Source of the DNA: Holtiella tumoricola | Lineage (GTDB): Bacteria; Bacillota; Clostridia; Lachnospirales; Cellulosilyticaceae | DNA: 64,000 nucleotides | Direction: 5' to 3' | Assembly: GCF_027857615.1 (NCBI RefSeq) | Contig: NZ_JAQIFT010000061.1 | Span: 186,001 to 250,000 of the forward strand | Part shown: positions 9,961 to 17,857 of the stretch, one piece after another | Position numbering within the stretch: the first letter of the stretch is position 1 | Layout of the letters: each line of letters starts with the position of its first letter | Translations under genes and position numbers: made by a program | Notes under the pieces: generated by a model | The model's input: only the letters and a program-made list of their open reading frames with translations | Databases searched by the model: none | Told to the model about the DNA's origin: nothing

Positions 9961-10998
9961 TCATACTGGTCTTTCAGTTGATTTTCTAAAATGAATATCT
10001 CCATAAATCTTAATCATTTCATTATTCCTTGTTGGATGGTCTATTCTCCACGCAAGTTGTTCTGCTAGTCTTATGCCTATATCTGATATATCAATACCTA
10101 CAGATGTTAATTCTTTTTCTCCTAGGACATCAATATCATCAAATCCTGTTATGCGTATATCTTCTGGTATACGGTATCCATATGCTTTTAATTGATTAAT
10201 TACCTTATATGCAATAGCATCATTGGCACATACAAATGCCTCTGGTAAGTTTATTCTATCACTAAAGACCTCTTCAAGGGTACGTTCTACTTCTTCTCCA
10301 AAGTAAAAGTGCCCTTGCTTATTGGTGAAACAATACTCTTTGTTAATTGGTATATTATAGATCTCATGAGCTCTCATAAAGCCTCTCCAACGATCCTCTA
10401 TACTCCTACAGTAGCTTGCATCTCCAATAAACCCAATCTTTCTATCACCCTGTTTAATCAACTGTTCCGTGAGATAAAAGACGCTCTTTCTTCCTTCTGC
10501 TACAACTACGTCTGCCTTAGCCTCTCTTATATCTATACCTAATGGTAAGTCATAATATACTGTTGGTAACCCTAATGTAGCTATGCTCTTTATAGCATCA
10601 ATATTATAAACGTTCATAACAATGATACCAGCAAGCTCTTTACTCTCTACTAACTTAGGTAAAGTAAAATGAGCAGCTTGATCAAACGTCAAAAAGTGAT
10701 AAAAACATTGATATTCTCTATCTGCTAATTCCTTAGTAATTCCATTAATAATCTTTCCCCAGAAAGATGAAAAGTCTGGTGAAGTCGCTATCACAAGTAT
10801 ATTTTTCATAGTATTTTTGTTACTATATCCTTCTGATAGATGCTCAGGTAATTTACTATACCCCATCTCTATAGCTGTCTCTATAATTTTCTTTCTTGTC
10901 TTATCTGCAACACTTCCCCTATTGTTCATAACTTTTGATACAGTGTTACGAGATATATTTAATCTTTCAGCTATCTCATTAATCCCCACGTTTTTCAT
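9961..10998 (-). CDS. LacI-family transcriptional regulator (paralogue of the 1756-2814 gene)
   Basis: A 345-residue LacI-type regulator starting MKNVGINEIAERLNISRNTVSKVMNN. An upstream in-frame ATG at 11058 exists, but the start at 10998 is preferred: it is preceded by GAGAAGGTGATACG and matches the start of the paralogue at 1756-2814. The two proteins share the helix-turn-helix, the segment ILVIATSPDFSSFWG and most of the sensor domain, so they probably recognise similar operators and sugars. It lies downstream of the ABC importer genes but beyond a terminator, so it should have its own promoter at about 11000-11090. It probably controls the importer; this is inference from position. Confidence 0.92.
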   Translation of the reverse strand: MKNVGINEIAERLNISRNTVSKVMNNRGSVADKTRKKIIETAIEMGYSKLPEHLSEGYSNKNTMKNILVIATSPDFSSFWGKIINGITKELADREYQCFYHFLTFDQAAHFTLPKLVESKELAGIIVMNVYNIDAIKSIATLGLPTVYYDLPLGIDIREAKADVVVAEGRKSVFYLTEQLIKQGDRKIGFIGDASYCRSIEDRWRGFMRAHEIYNIPINKEYCFTNKQGHFYFGEEVERTLEEVFSDRINLPEAFVCANDAIAYKVINQLKAYGYRIPEDIRITGFDDIDVLGEKELTSVGIDISDIGIRLAEQLAWRIDHPTRNNEMIKIYGDIHFRKSTERPV

Positions 10999-11092
10999 CG
11001 TATCACCTTCTCCCTCACTTAAATAATCTCTAAATCTTATTTTATCAAATCTAATCATATTTTGTTATATATTTCCTCTGATTCAATAAAAA

Positions 11093-11123
11093 CAAAATGA
11101 GTAGAGGTTTCCCCCTACTCATT
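11093..11123 (-). terminator. Terminator of the ABC importer operon
   Basis: Stem AATGAGTAG (11096-11104) with CTACTCATT (11115-11123). Read on the minus strand it is followed by TTGTTTTTATTG. It separates the solute-binding protein gene from the lacI-type gene. Confidence 0.75.
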
Positions 11124-11153
11124 CCATAAAAGTATTCGCTCTGTTAGTAACTA

Positions 11154-12650
11154 TTATTTACCTAAAAAGGCATTAAGTTGATTTTGTGCTTCTGTAATGA
11201 TTTCTTGGTAACCTGCTTTATTTAATTCATCTAACATTTTTGGTACTACTTCATCTGGATTTACAGAACCTGTAATAAGAGATGGTTCGTATTTAGCTTG
11301 AATGTTTGCACAAGCAGCAACTTGGTTTTTAACTGGATCAGTATTGAATGTGAATCCTAATGCTGGTGAAGATGTTGCTGTTTCATTATGAGCTTGAAGA
11401 TCTGTCCATTTTGTTGCTGGAGCTGGATCTACTACGTACATATTGAAGAATGTAGCTTGTGAGTAAGCTGGAGCTTGGTAACCATCACTTAAGATTTCAA
11501 TTGTGTTATCCCCAGTTTTTTTGTAGTGTGTATCTTCGATACCGAATGCAAGAAGGTTACGTGCATATTCGTCTGTATTGAAGAGTTCAATAACTTTAAG
11601 TGCTTCTTCTTGATGTTTTGAACCTGCTGATACTACTAAGAATGAACCTTGGATAGTTTTTGTTGAGTATTTTGGTCCGAAGAACATGTTAGATACTACA
11701 GGATAATTTCTTGAATTTGTCCAGTCAGCATCTGCATGTGGGTAACCTTGGTCAGATGTTACAGGTCTGTATTTTGGACTTTCTGTAAGTGTTGCAGCAT
11801 CTGGATTGATAAGTCCTTCTTTGAACCATTTGTGTACTGTTCTTAAGTTATCCATTACATAGTCTTGTTCCCATGGAGAAACTACTGTTCCTGTTGTATC
11901 GTTATAGTTGATACCTACATATGGTTTTGTTAAGAATTCATCGATTTCATTGATTGTTGCCATGAATCCATTGATACCTTCTATACCTTGAAGAACAAGT
12001 GGGTATTCACTTGGATTATCTGCTTTAATCGCTTGAAGTGCTGGTTCTAATTCTTCTAATGTTTTAATGTTTTGGTAATCAATACCTAATTTTTCTACTA
12101 ATTCTTTATCCCATACCCAGTATTGTGATTGAGAAGAATCTTTGTATGTAGGTACACCAAAGATCTTATCGTTCATTGTTACACCTTTCCAAAGATCTGA
12201 TGGGATGAAGTCCCAAAGAGCTGGTGCTGCTGTTGGAACAAGATCTGTAAGGTCAGCAAAGTAACCTTTTGCAGCTAAATCAGTGTAGTTATTGATACTT
12301 GCACCGAATGCGATATCATAGTTTTCACCACTTTGAACAACTTTTGATACTTTATCGCCGTATTCTCCCCAGCTTGCGTATTTAATTTCAAGAGTAACAT
12401 TTAATTTTTCTTTTGTGTACTCATTAATTTTATCATTTACCATTTTTAAATCTTTTGGTTCGTTACCAATTGTCCACCAAACAAGATTTACTGGTGCATC
12501 TGTCTTTTTATTATCTGTTGAAGATGCTGTTGTTTGATTGTCTCCAGCTGGTGTTGGTGTTGAGCTATTTCCACCGCTACATGCTGTTAAAGTACCTAAA
12601 GACATAATCCCTACTAATAAAAGTGCTAGTGATTTCATTTTTTTATTCAT
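11154..12650 (-). CDS. CUT1 ABC transporter sugar-binding lipoprotein
   Basis: Extracellular solute-binding lipoprotein of about 498 residues from the preferred start. The N-terminus MNKKMKSLALLLVGIMSLGTLTAC is a signal peptide ending in a lipobox (L-T-A-C), with Cys24 as the lipidated residue. A Ser/Thr-rich linker follows, then a family 1-type binding fold. An in-frame ATG at 12671 is possible, but AAAGGGG lies between it and the ATG at 12650, so the latter is chosen. It is the last gene of an importer operon with two permeases upstream, related to the LplA/LplB/LplC type for oligosaccharides. The ligand is probably the glycan degraded by the neighbouring enzymes. Confidence 0.93.
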   Translation of the reverse strand: MNKKMKSLALLLVGIMSLGTLTACSGGNSSTPTPAGDNQTTASSTDNKKTDAPVNLVWWTIGNEPKDLKMVNDKINEYTKEKLNVTLEIKYASWGEYGDKVSKVVQSGENYDIAFGASINNYTDLAAKGYFADLTDLVPTAAPALWDFIPSDLWKGVTMNDKIFGVPTYKDSSQSQYWVWDKELVEKLGIDYQNIKTLEELEPALQAIKADNPSEYPLVLQGIEGINGFMATINEIDEFLTKPYVGINYNDTTGTVVSPWEQDYVMDNLRTVHKWFKEGLINPDAATLTESPKYRPVTSDQGYPHADADWTNSRNYPVVSNMFFGPKYSTKTIQGSFLVVSAGSKHQEEALKVIELFNTDEYARNLLAFGIEDTHYKKTGDNTIEILSDGYQAPAYSQATFFNMYVVDPAPATKWTDLQAHNETATSSPALGFTFNTDPVKNQVAACANIQAKYEPSLITGSVNPDEVVPKMLDELNKAGYQEIITEAQNQLNAFLGK

Positions 12651-12744
12651 AATTAAAACTACCCCTTTCATTTGCTTACATTTTGTTTTTATTTATGTTA
12701 CTTTAGTTTATTTATCATCAAATCCCTTATGGATTTAACTTCAA

Positions 12745-13680
12745 TTATTCTTTTACCGCACCTACTGTTAAACCAGAGATGAAGTATTTTTGGAAGAATG
12801 GATAAGAACATGCAATTGGAAGTACGATCACCATTACAATTGCCATCTTAACACTTTCTGTTGGTAGACCTTTAACAACATCTGCTGCCGCTGTTCCAAG
12901 TAAACCTGCATTTTGGTTTAGGAATGTGATATCTGATTCAATACGATTAAGCATCGCTTGAAGTGGAACAAGGCTTGAGTTATCAATGAAGAGTAACGCA
13001 TTATACCAGTCATTCCAATAACTGAATGTAAGGAATAACCCTACTGTAGCAATTGCTGGTAATGAGATTGGTAATACAATTGTTGTAAAGATACGTAATT
13101 GACTTGCACCATCAATCTTAGCTGATTCCACAAGTGCATCTGGCACTGTTGTTTGGAAGAATGTTCTTAAGATGATGATATAGAAAGATGATACTGCCAT
13201 TGGAAGCATTAAAGCTAAAATGTTATCTTTAAGTCCTAACATATTTGCTACTACTATATAGAATGAAATCATACCGCCGCTGAAAAGCATTGGAATGAAG
13301 ATAACCCATGTAAAGAACTTTTTAAATCTAAAGTTTCTTCTAGATAATGAGTAAGCAATACTTGTATTTAATACTAACCCCATAATTGTTCCACCTACTG
13401 TAACAATTACAGAAATTTTTAAAGCATTAAGTAATGAGTCTTTTGTATCCCATAAATATTTATAAGCTGATAGTGAAAATTCTTTAGGCCAGAATCTATA
13501 TCCATCTTGAATAATACTTTGTTCTGAACTAATAGAAATCATAAATACTAAGATTACTGGTAAGATACAAATAAGACCGAGGACAATGAATAAAGCTGAT
13601 ATTGCAAAGTTGCTTCCTTTAGAGATTCTATTAAATTTTTCGATCCCTTCGAGTTGTTGTTTTTCTTTTTTAAATTTCAT
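12745..13680 (-). CDS. CUT1 ABC transporter permease (LplC/YtcP type)
   Basis: A 311-residue inner-membrane permease with about six hydrophobic segments, the first at residues 27-50. The cytoplasmic EAA loop that contacts the ATPase is seen as ALVESAKIDGASQLRIF followed by TIVLP. The C-terminus GLTVGAVKE is typical of the LplC/YtcP branch of carbohydrate importers. It lies 15 bases downstream of the first permease and 94 bases upstream of the binding-protein gene, so the three form one operon. No ATPase gene is present; such importers generally share a housekeeping MsmX-type ATPase encoded elsewhere. Confidence 0.93.
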   Translation of the reverse strand: MKFKKEKQQLEGIEKFNRISKGSNFAISALFIVLGLICILPVILVFMISISSEQSIIQDGYRFWPKEFSLSAYKYLWDTKDSLLNALKISVIVTVGGTIMGLVLNTSIAYSLSRRNFRFKKFFTWVIFIPMLFSGGMISFYIVVANMLGLKDNILALMLPMAVSSFYIIILRTFFQTTVPDALVESAKIDGASQLRIFTTIVLPISLPAIATVGLFLTFSYWNDWYNALLFIDNSSLVPLQAMLNRIESDITFLNQNAGLLGTAAADVVKGLPTESVKMAIVMVIVLPIACSYPFFQKYFISGLTVGAVKE

Positions 13681-13695
13681 TTTCTGTCCTCCTTC

Positions 13696-14643
13696 TTAGA
13701 ATAATCCATTTTCACCATCAATTTTCTTAACGATGGTATTTGCAGTAACAATAGTAATGAAACCAATAACTGATTGGAAGAATGCTGCAGCTGAACTCAT
13801 TGCCATACTACCTGTTCCTTCAATCGCTTTATATACGTAAGTATCCATAGTTGCTGTTGTGTTAAATAATGTTCCTGCATTTTTTGGTACTTGGTAGAAT
13901 AAACCGAAGTCTGATCTAAAGATATTACCAACTGCCATGATGAACATAATAATGATGATTGGTTTGATAAGTGGTAATGTTACATATTTGATTTGTTGCC
14001 ATTTTGTAGCTCCATCAATAACTGCGGCTTCATAGTAAGTATTATCAATACCTGCTATAGCTGCTAAGTAAACAATCATACCATAACCAACTGTTTTCCA
14101 AACTTGCATGAATACCAAGATATATGGCCAATACTTATCTTGCATATACCATTGGATTGAATCTTGACCTATGCTTCCTAAGAATTGATTTACAATCCCT
14201 TTATCATAGCTTAAGAATGCGAATACAAAGTAGCTAACAACTACCCATGAAAGGAAGTGTGGTAAGAACATTGCTGTTTGGCATACTTTTGCAAGTTTTT
14301 TACTATAAAGTTGTGTAATCCCGATTGCTAATGCAACTGGTACCACTGTTCCTAAGATAATAAATATCGTATTATAAACTACTGTATTTCGAATAATAAT
14401 TGGTGCATCTGGTGTCTTAAACAAGAATTCAAAGTTTGTAAAGCCAACCCACTCGCTTTGTATAAGACTTTCAACAAAACCTTGACCAGGTAAAATTCTA
14501 AAATCTTTAAATGCAATTAGAATCCCGATCATTGGAATAAAACTAAAAACAACGTACCATATGAAAGTAGGCAATGCTAAGAGTGATAGTTCCACATCAT
14601 CTCTATTTACTTTGAATTTGCTTTTTTTAATTTCCTTCTTCAA
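13696..14643 (-). CDS. CUT1 ABC transporter permease (LplB/YteP type)
   Basis: A 315-residue permease, first gene of the importer operon. It has about six membrane segments, the first at residues 20-45, and an EAA loop (YYEAAVIDGATKWQQIKYV followed by TLPLI). The start codon is TTG at 14643, supported by AAGGGGGCG eight bases upstream; no better ATG is available before the conserved N-terminal region. It pairs with the second permease to form the membrane channel. The upstream region carries two tandem 20-bp palindromes, so expression is probably tightly controlled. Confidence 0.91.
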   Translation of the reverse strand: MKKEIKKSKFKVNRDDVELSLLALPTFIWYVVFSFIPMIGILIAFKDFRILPGQGFVESLIQSEWVGFTNFEFLFKTPDAPIIIRNTVVYNTIFIILGTVVPVALAIGITQLYSKKLAKVCQTAMFLPHFLSWVVVSYFVFAFLSYDKGIVNQFLGSIGQDSIQWYMQDKYWPYILVFMQVWKTVGYGMIVYLAAIAGIDNTYYEAAVIDGATKWQQIKYVTLPLIKPIIIIMFIMAVGNIFRSDFGLFYQVPKNAGTLFNTTATMDTYVYKAIEGTGSMAMSSAAAFFQSVIGFITIVTANTIVKKIDGENGLF

Positions 14644-15003
14644 AAAAACGCCCCCTTGTCTGATATAATTTCAAGTCATTTCTATTTTTTTCATTCTATT
14701 GATGTAAATTTTTATTTTTACATGTAAAACTTGAATTTTACACCAATGTTTACTTAATTTATAATTATCGTATCATTAATTTTGTATAAAATCAATATAT
14801 ATATTTAATTTTTTTTATGTTTTTTGCACCTATTATTCTAGTTAATTGTGCGAAAACGTTATAATTACTAGTTTTACGCCTAGTTAATATGTATTAATTT
14901 TTTTTGCACACTTTTATTCTTTTGTCACATATTCAGTCTATAAATTGTGCGTTTAATCATTTTTGCATACAAATAAATGTGCATCCATTTTACATTTAGT
15001 TAC
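14644..15003. promoter_or_regulatory. Upstream region of the ABC importer operon, with two tandem palindromes
   Basis: This AT-rich gap holds two abutting imperfect palindromes of the form TGTAAA-N8-TTTACA at 14703-14722 and 14723-14742, with centres exactly 20 bases apart. They lie 60-100 bases upstream of the TTG start of the first permease, where a promoter is expected. Further up is AAAACGTTAT (about 14853-14862), with an AACGTT core of the kind LacI-family proteins bind, and several GTTTAC or TTTAC half-sites. Read on the minus strand, TTTACA (14703-14708) followed 17 bases later by TAGAAA is a possible but weak promoter. No gene is seen. Confidence 0.6.
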
Positions 15004-15052
15004 AAAAAAAGACTAACAATGGCTTGTTTACATGCCATTGTTAGTCTTTTTA
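15004..15052 (-). terminator. Terminator of the ispE-GntR operon
   Basis: A 13-bp perfect stem, GACTAACAATGGC (15011-15023) with GCCATTGTTAGTC (15034-15046). On the minus strand it is followed by TTTTTTTG, just past the GntR stop codon. Confidence 0.9.
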
Positions 15053-15059
15053 CGCACTA

Positions 15060-15746
15060 TTATCTATTTTTACTGTGAATAAATTTCATAATTGAGCTAC
15101 ATTGAGTTTCTATATGTTTTGTTGCTAACCCTGCTGCTACTTCTTCTTGTCTTTCTTTTAATGCATTCAGAATTTCATTATGTTCTGCAATTACTGCATT
15201 GCTTTCTTCAGTATTTTTAAGATAAGCAATACGATAGCGCTGTACTTGCTCTCTCATATTATTGTAAAGTTGAATAAGCTTTTCATTTTTACAAGCTAAT
15301 GCAATTGTGTCATGGAATTCTATATCCTTTTGAATCATTACTTCTATATCATCTTCTTTAGCCGCATACTCATATTCTGTAATAATAAGCTGAAGTTTTA
15401 AGAAAGAACGTTCATCCATATGTCTACATGCAAGTTTTGCTGATAACGCTTCTAATGCTGCCCTTACTTGAAGTACATCTTCAATATCTTTTTCTGTAAA
15501 TTGTGCTACTTGTGCACCTTTACGTGGTACCATTACAACAAGTCCTTCTAGCTCTAACTTACGTATTGCTTCACGTATAGGTGTACGACTTACACCTAGC
15601 TTTTCACCTAATTGCGTTTCCATAAGCCTTTCACCTGGCTCTAATTCCCCATTTAATATCGCTTTTCTAAGTGTTTGGAATACAATATCTCTTAATGGTA
15701 AGTACTCATTTATCTTCATGTTTGTGTTTGTATCTTTTTCTTTCAT
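15060..15746 (-). CDS. GntR-family transcriptional regulator, FCD subfamily
   Basis: A 228-residue regulator. The N-terminal winged helix is clear (LRKAILNGELEPGERLMETQ and SRTPIREAIRKLELEGLV), followed by an all-helical FCD effector domain (about residues 85-215) of the FadR type. The ATG at 15746 follows GAGGGGAAAAG and lies inside the last 41 bases of ispE, so the two are translationally coupled in different frames. The FCD family senses small organic acids or metabolites and often binds a metal, but the effector is not predictable. Its constitutive-looking link with ispE suggests a housekeeping function rather than control of the nearby sugar importer. Confidence 0.92.
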   Translation of the reverse strand: MKEKDTNTNMKINEYLPLRDIVFQTLRKAILNGELEPGERLMETQLGEKLGVSRTPIREAIRKLELEGLVVMVPRKGAQVAQFTEKDIEDVLQVRAALEALSAKLACRHMDERSFLKLQLIITEYEYAAKEDDIEVMIQKDIEFHDTIALACKNEKLIQLYNNMREQVQRYRIAYLKNTEESNAVIAEHNEILNALKERQEEVAAGLATKHIETQCSSIMKFIHSKNR

Positions 15747-16635
15747 GTCTTCTTTTCCCCTCTCTTTTGGCCTTGCAAAATGTACTCGTTACATGTACTT
15801 CTCTTAATCCACATTTATTCTTGAAATATTCTGCCGCCAATGTTGCTTCATATTTGCTTGGGAAAATACCAAATACAGTTGGGCCACTTCCACTCATCAT
15901 ACTTCCTAGTGCCCCCATACGTATCATATCTTGCTTAATCTCTTCTATCTGAGGATGCATCTTAATTGTAACGTCCTCTAAAACATTTCCCATATGTGTC
16001 GTCATGTAGTCAATATCTTGCCTCTTAATTGCTTCAACATAATCATCTGTCTCAGGATGCTTTTCTATTTCTGCTATATTTAAAGCTTTATATACACTAG
16101 CTGTAGAAACACTAATGTTAGGCTTTGCCAATAAGATATGCATTGGAGGCAATGATGGTAGTGGTGTTAATACTTCACCAATTCCTTCTGCTAATGCTGT
16201 CCCTCTTAAAATACAAAAAGGTACATCTGCCCCAATTTCTACACCCATTTTCATAAGTTGTCTCTTACTATAATGCGTACCAAATAATTTATTAAGCCCT
16301 ACTAGCACAGCTGCAGCATCACTACTACCACCTGCTAGTCCTGCTGCAACAGGAATACGTTTAAATATATCTATATAAATACCTGCTTTTATATTGCTTT
16401 CTTCTAAAAACTTTGCAGCTGCTTTATAGGTAATGTTTTTATCATCTTTCGGGAGCCATGCTAAATTATTATTGATTCGAATACCTTCTGTTTTAGTTTT
16501 TGTAATCGTAATTGTATCATGCAGATTAATAGTTTGCATGATCATTCTTAAATCATGATAGCCATTATCACGTTTACCTACTACATCTAGTGTAAGATTA
16601 ATCTTACCTCTAGCTTTAAGTATTATTGTATCCAT
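15706..16635 (-). CDS. ispE: 4-diphosphocytidyl-2-C-methyl-D-erythritol kinase (IspE)
   Basis: A 309-residue GHMP kinase that phosphorylates CDP-methylerythritol in the MEP isoprenoid pathway. Seen directly: ARGKINLTLDVVGKRDNGYH at the N-terminus, the ATP-binding GHMP motif PVAAGLAGGSSDAAAV at residues 95-110, and the C-terminal motif MMSGSGPTVFGIF. The protein is about 20 residues longer than usual, owing to a strongly basic His/Lys/Arg tail (KREGKRRHERKRYKHKHEDK). This tail is encoded in the stretch that also holds the ribosome binding site and start of the downstream GntR gene, so the extension may be a by-product of the overlap. AAGGAG precedes the ATG. Confidence 0.96.
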   Translation of the reverse strand: MDTIILKARGKINLTLDVVGKRDNGYHDLRMIMQTINLHDTITITKTKTEGIRINNNLAWLPKDDKNITYKAAAKFLEESNIKAGIYIDIFKRIPVAAGLAGGSSDAAAVLVGLNKLFGTHYSKRQLMKMGVEIGADVPFCILRGTALAEGIGEVLTPLPSLPPMHILLAKPNISVSTASVYKALNIAEIEKHPETDDYVEAIKRQDIDYMTTHMGNVLEDVTIKMHPQIEEIKQDMIRMGALGSMMSGSGPTVFGIFPSKYEATLAAEYFKNKCGLREVHVTSTFCKAKREGKRRHERKRYKHKHEDK

Positions 16636-16715
16636 CAGTAGCTCCTTTATTTTTATTATTTTTTATATTATACCCCTTAAAAAAAGACTTAGTCAATGGA
16701 AATGTATTTCTTGTA

Positions 16716-16757
16716 TACAAAGAACAAAGGATACCCTTTAATAGGATATCCTTTGTG
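16716..16757 (-). terminator. Probable terminator downstream of the CheV-like gene
   Basis: Stem ACAAAGGATA (16724-16733) with TATCCTTTGT (16747-16756). On the minus strand it is followed by TCTTTG, a weak T run, so strength is uncertain. Confidence 0.55.
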
Positions 16758-16784
16758 TCTGTAGCTTCATTAAAACTTCACTAT

Positions 16785-17702
16785 TTATCTAATTCCAATC
16801 AAGTTATCTACAATAGAAATTAATTGTTTAATGTCTGGTTTGCTAATCTGAGCATCTGCTCCAACACTCTCACCTTTTCTTTGTAAATCTTCTGTTATAA
16901 GAGAGGAGAATAAAATAACTGGTAAAGTATTTAAAATCTTATCATCTTTTATTTTTTTTGTTAAAGAATAACCATCCAATATTGGCATTTCAATATCTGA
17001 AATAAGAAGATTAACTTGTTGTTTAAAATTATCTCCATAATTTTCTTTAACATCTACCAAGTATTGATATACTTGTGCACCATCATTAAAGAATCTAAGA
17101 TTTGTATATCCAGCGCCTTCTAATGCATTTTTAAGTAGTTCTCTAACTACTCTTGAGTCATCTGCTAAGATAAGATCCATTTTACTTCTAATATGTTTTT
17201 TTTCTTCACTATTATCACACATGTCTCTATATTTTTCATTATAGAAGTTATTCTTTGGATTTAATGAAAGTAAAATACTTTCAAAATCAAGAAGCATAAT
17301 AATTTTTTCGTCTAATAGTACACTTCCTACTACTAATGAATCATTATCTAGTGCATGAGTATTATCTAGTTCTGACCATTTTACACGTCTAATTCCTGCT
17401 ACTTCTTCAATAAGGAATACAACTGTAGTTTGATTAAGTTCACAAAGTAACCCTAAAGCACCATCTGTTATATCCGTACTTTTTTTATTAAGTACTTTCT
17501 TTAAATCAATTGTTGATACCATGTTATTACGTACTACAGCACGTCCTACTATATCATTCGGACTCCCTGGTATTGGAGATACCTCATTTATTCTAATTAT
17601 CTCTTTAATCTTCAGTACATTAATACCGTAGCGAGCTCCGTTTATTAAAAACTCTACAATTTCAAACTCGCCATTCCCTGTTTCAAGTAAAATATTGCTC
17701 AT
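16785..17702 (-). CDS. cheV: CheV-like chemotaxis protein (CheW domain plus receiver)
   Basis: A 305-residue protein with a CheW-like scaffold domain at about residues 10-150 and a response-regulator receiver domain at about 175-305. In the receiver, DD near residue 181 and D236 (LLISDIEMP) form the acidic pocket, with D236 as phosphoacceptor; SSLI and KPD give the conserved Thr/Ser and Lys positions. This architecture is CheV, a coupling protein between chemoreceptors and CheA that is also an adaptation phosphate sink. It stands alone, with no other chemotaxis gene in the window. AAAGGGGG precedes the ATG. Confidence 0.93.
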   Translation of the reverse strand: MSNILLETGNGEFEIVEFLINGARYGINVLKIKEIIRINEVSPIPGSPNDIVGRAVVRNNMVSTIDLKKVLNKKSTDITDGALGLLCELNQTTVVFLIEEVAGIRRVKWSELDNTHALDNDSLVVGSVLLDEKIIMLLDFESILLSLNPKNNFYNEKYRDMCDNSEEKKHIRSKMDLILADDSRVVRELLKNALEGAGYTNLRFFNDGAQVYQYLVDVKENYGDNFKQQVNLLISDIEMPILDGYSLTKKIKDDKILNTLPVILFSSLITEDLQRKGESVGADAQISKPDIKQLISIVDNLIGIR

Positions 17703-17795
17703 TGTATCCCCCTTTATAATATTTTCTGTTTTTTATAGTATACTTCTTATAAAAATTATAGCAAACATTTCAATATAGGTCTATTAATATAAATC

Positions 17796-17855
17796 ATAAA
17801 AATATAGCTCTAAGAATAATTTTTATAATAGTCAAAATTATTCCTAGAGCTATTT
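17796..17855 (-). terminator. Terminator of sipL
   Basis: Long stem between ATAGCTCTA-GAATAATTTT (from 17804) and AAAATTATTC-TAGAGCTAT (to 17853). On the minus strand it is followed by ATTTTTATG, just past the sipL stop codon. Confidence 0.85.
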
Positions 17856-17857
17856 AA

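Noticed and set aside
10999..11058. Longer start (ATG at 11058) for the second LacI regulator
   Set aside because: No ribosome binding site there, and the paralogue starts at the position corresponding to 10998, which has a good one.
12651..12671. Upstream start (ATG at 12671) for the solute-binding protein
   Set aside because: It would put seven extra residues before the signal peptide, and the AAAGGGG site lies between the two ATGs.
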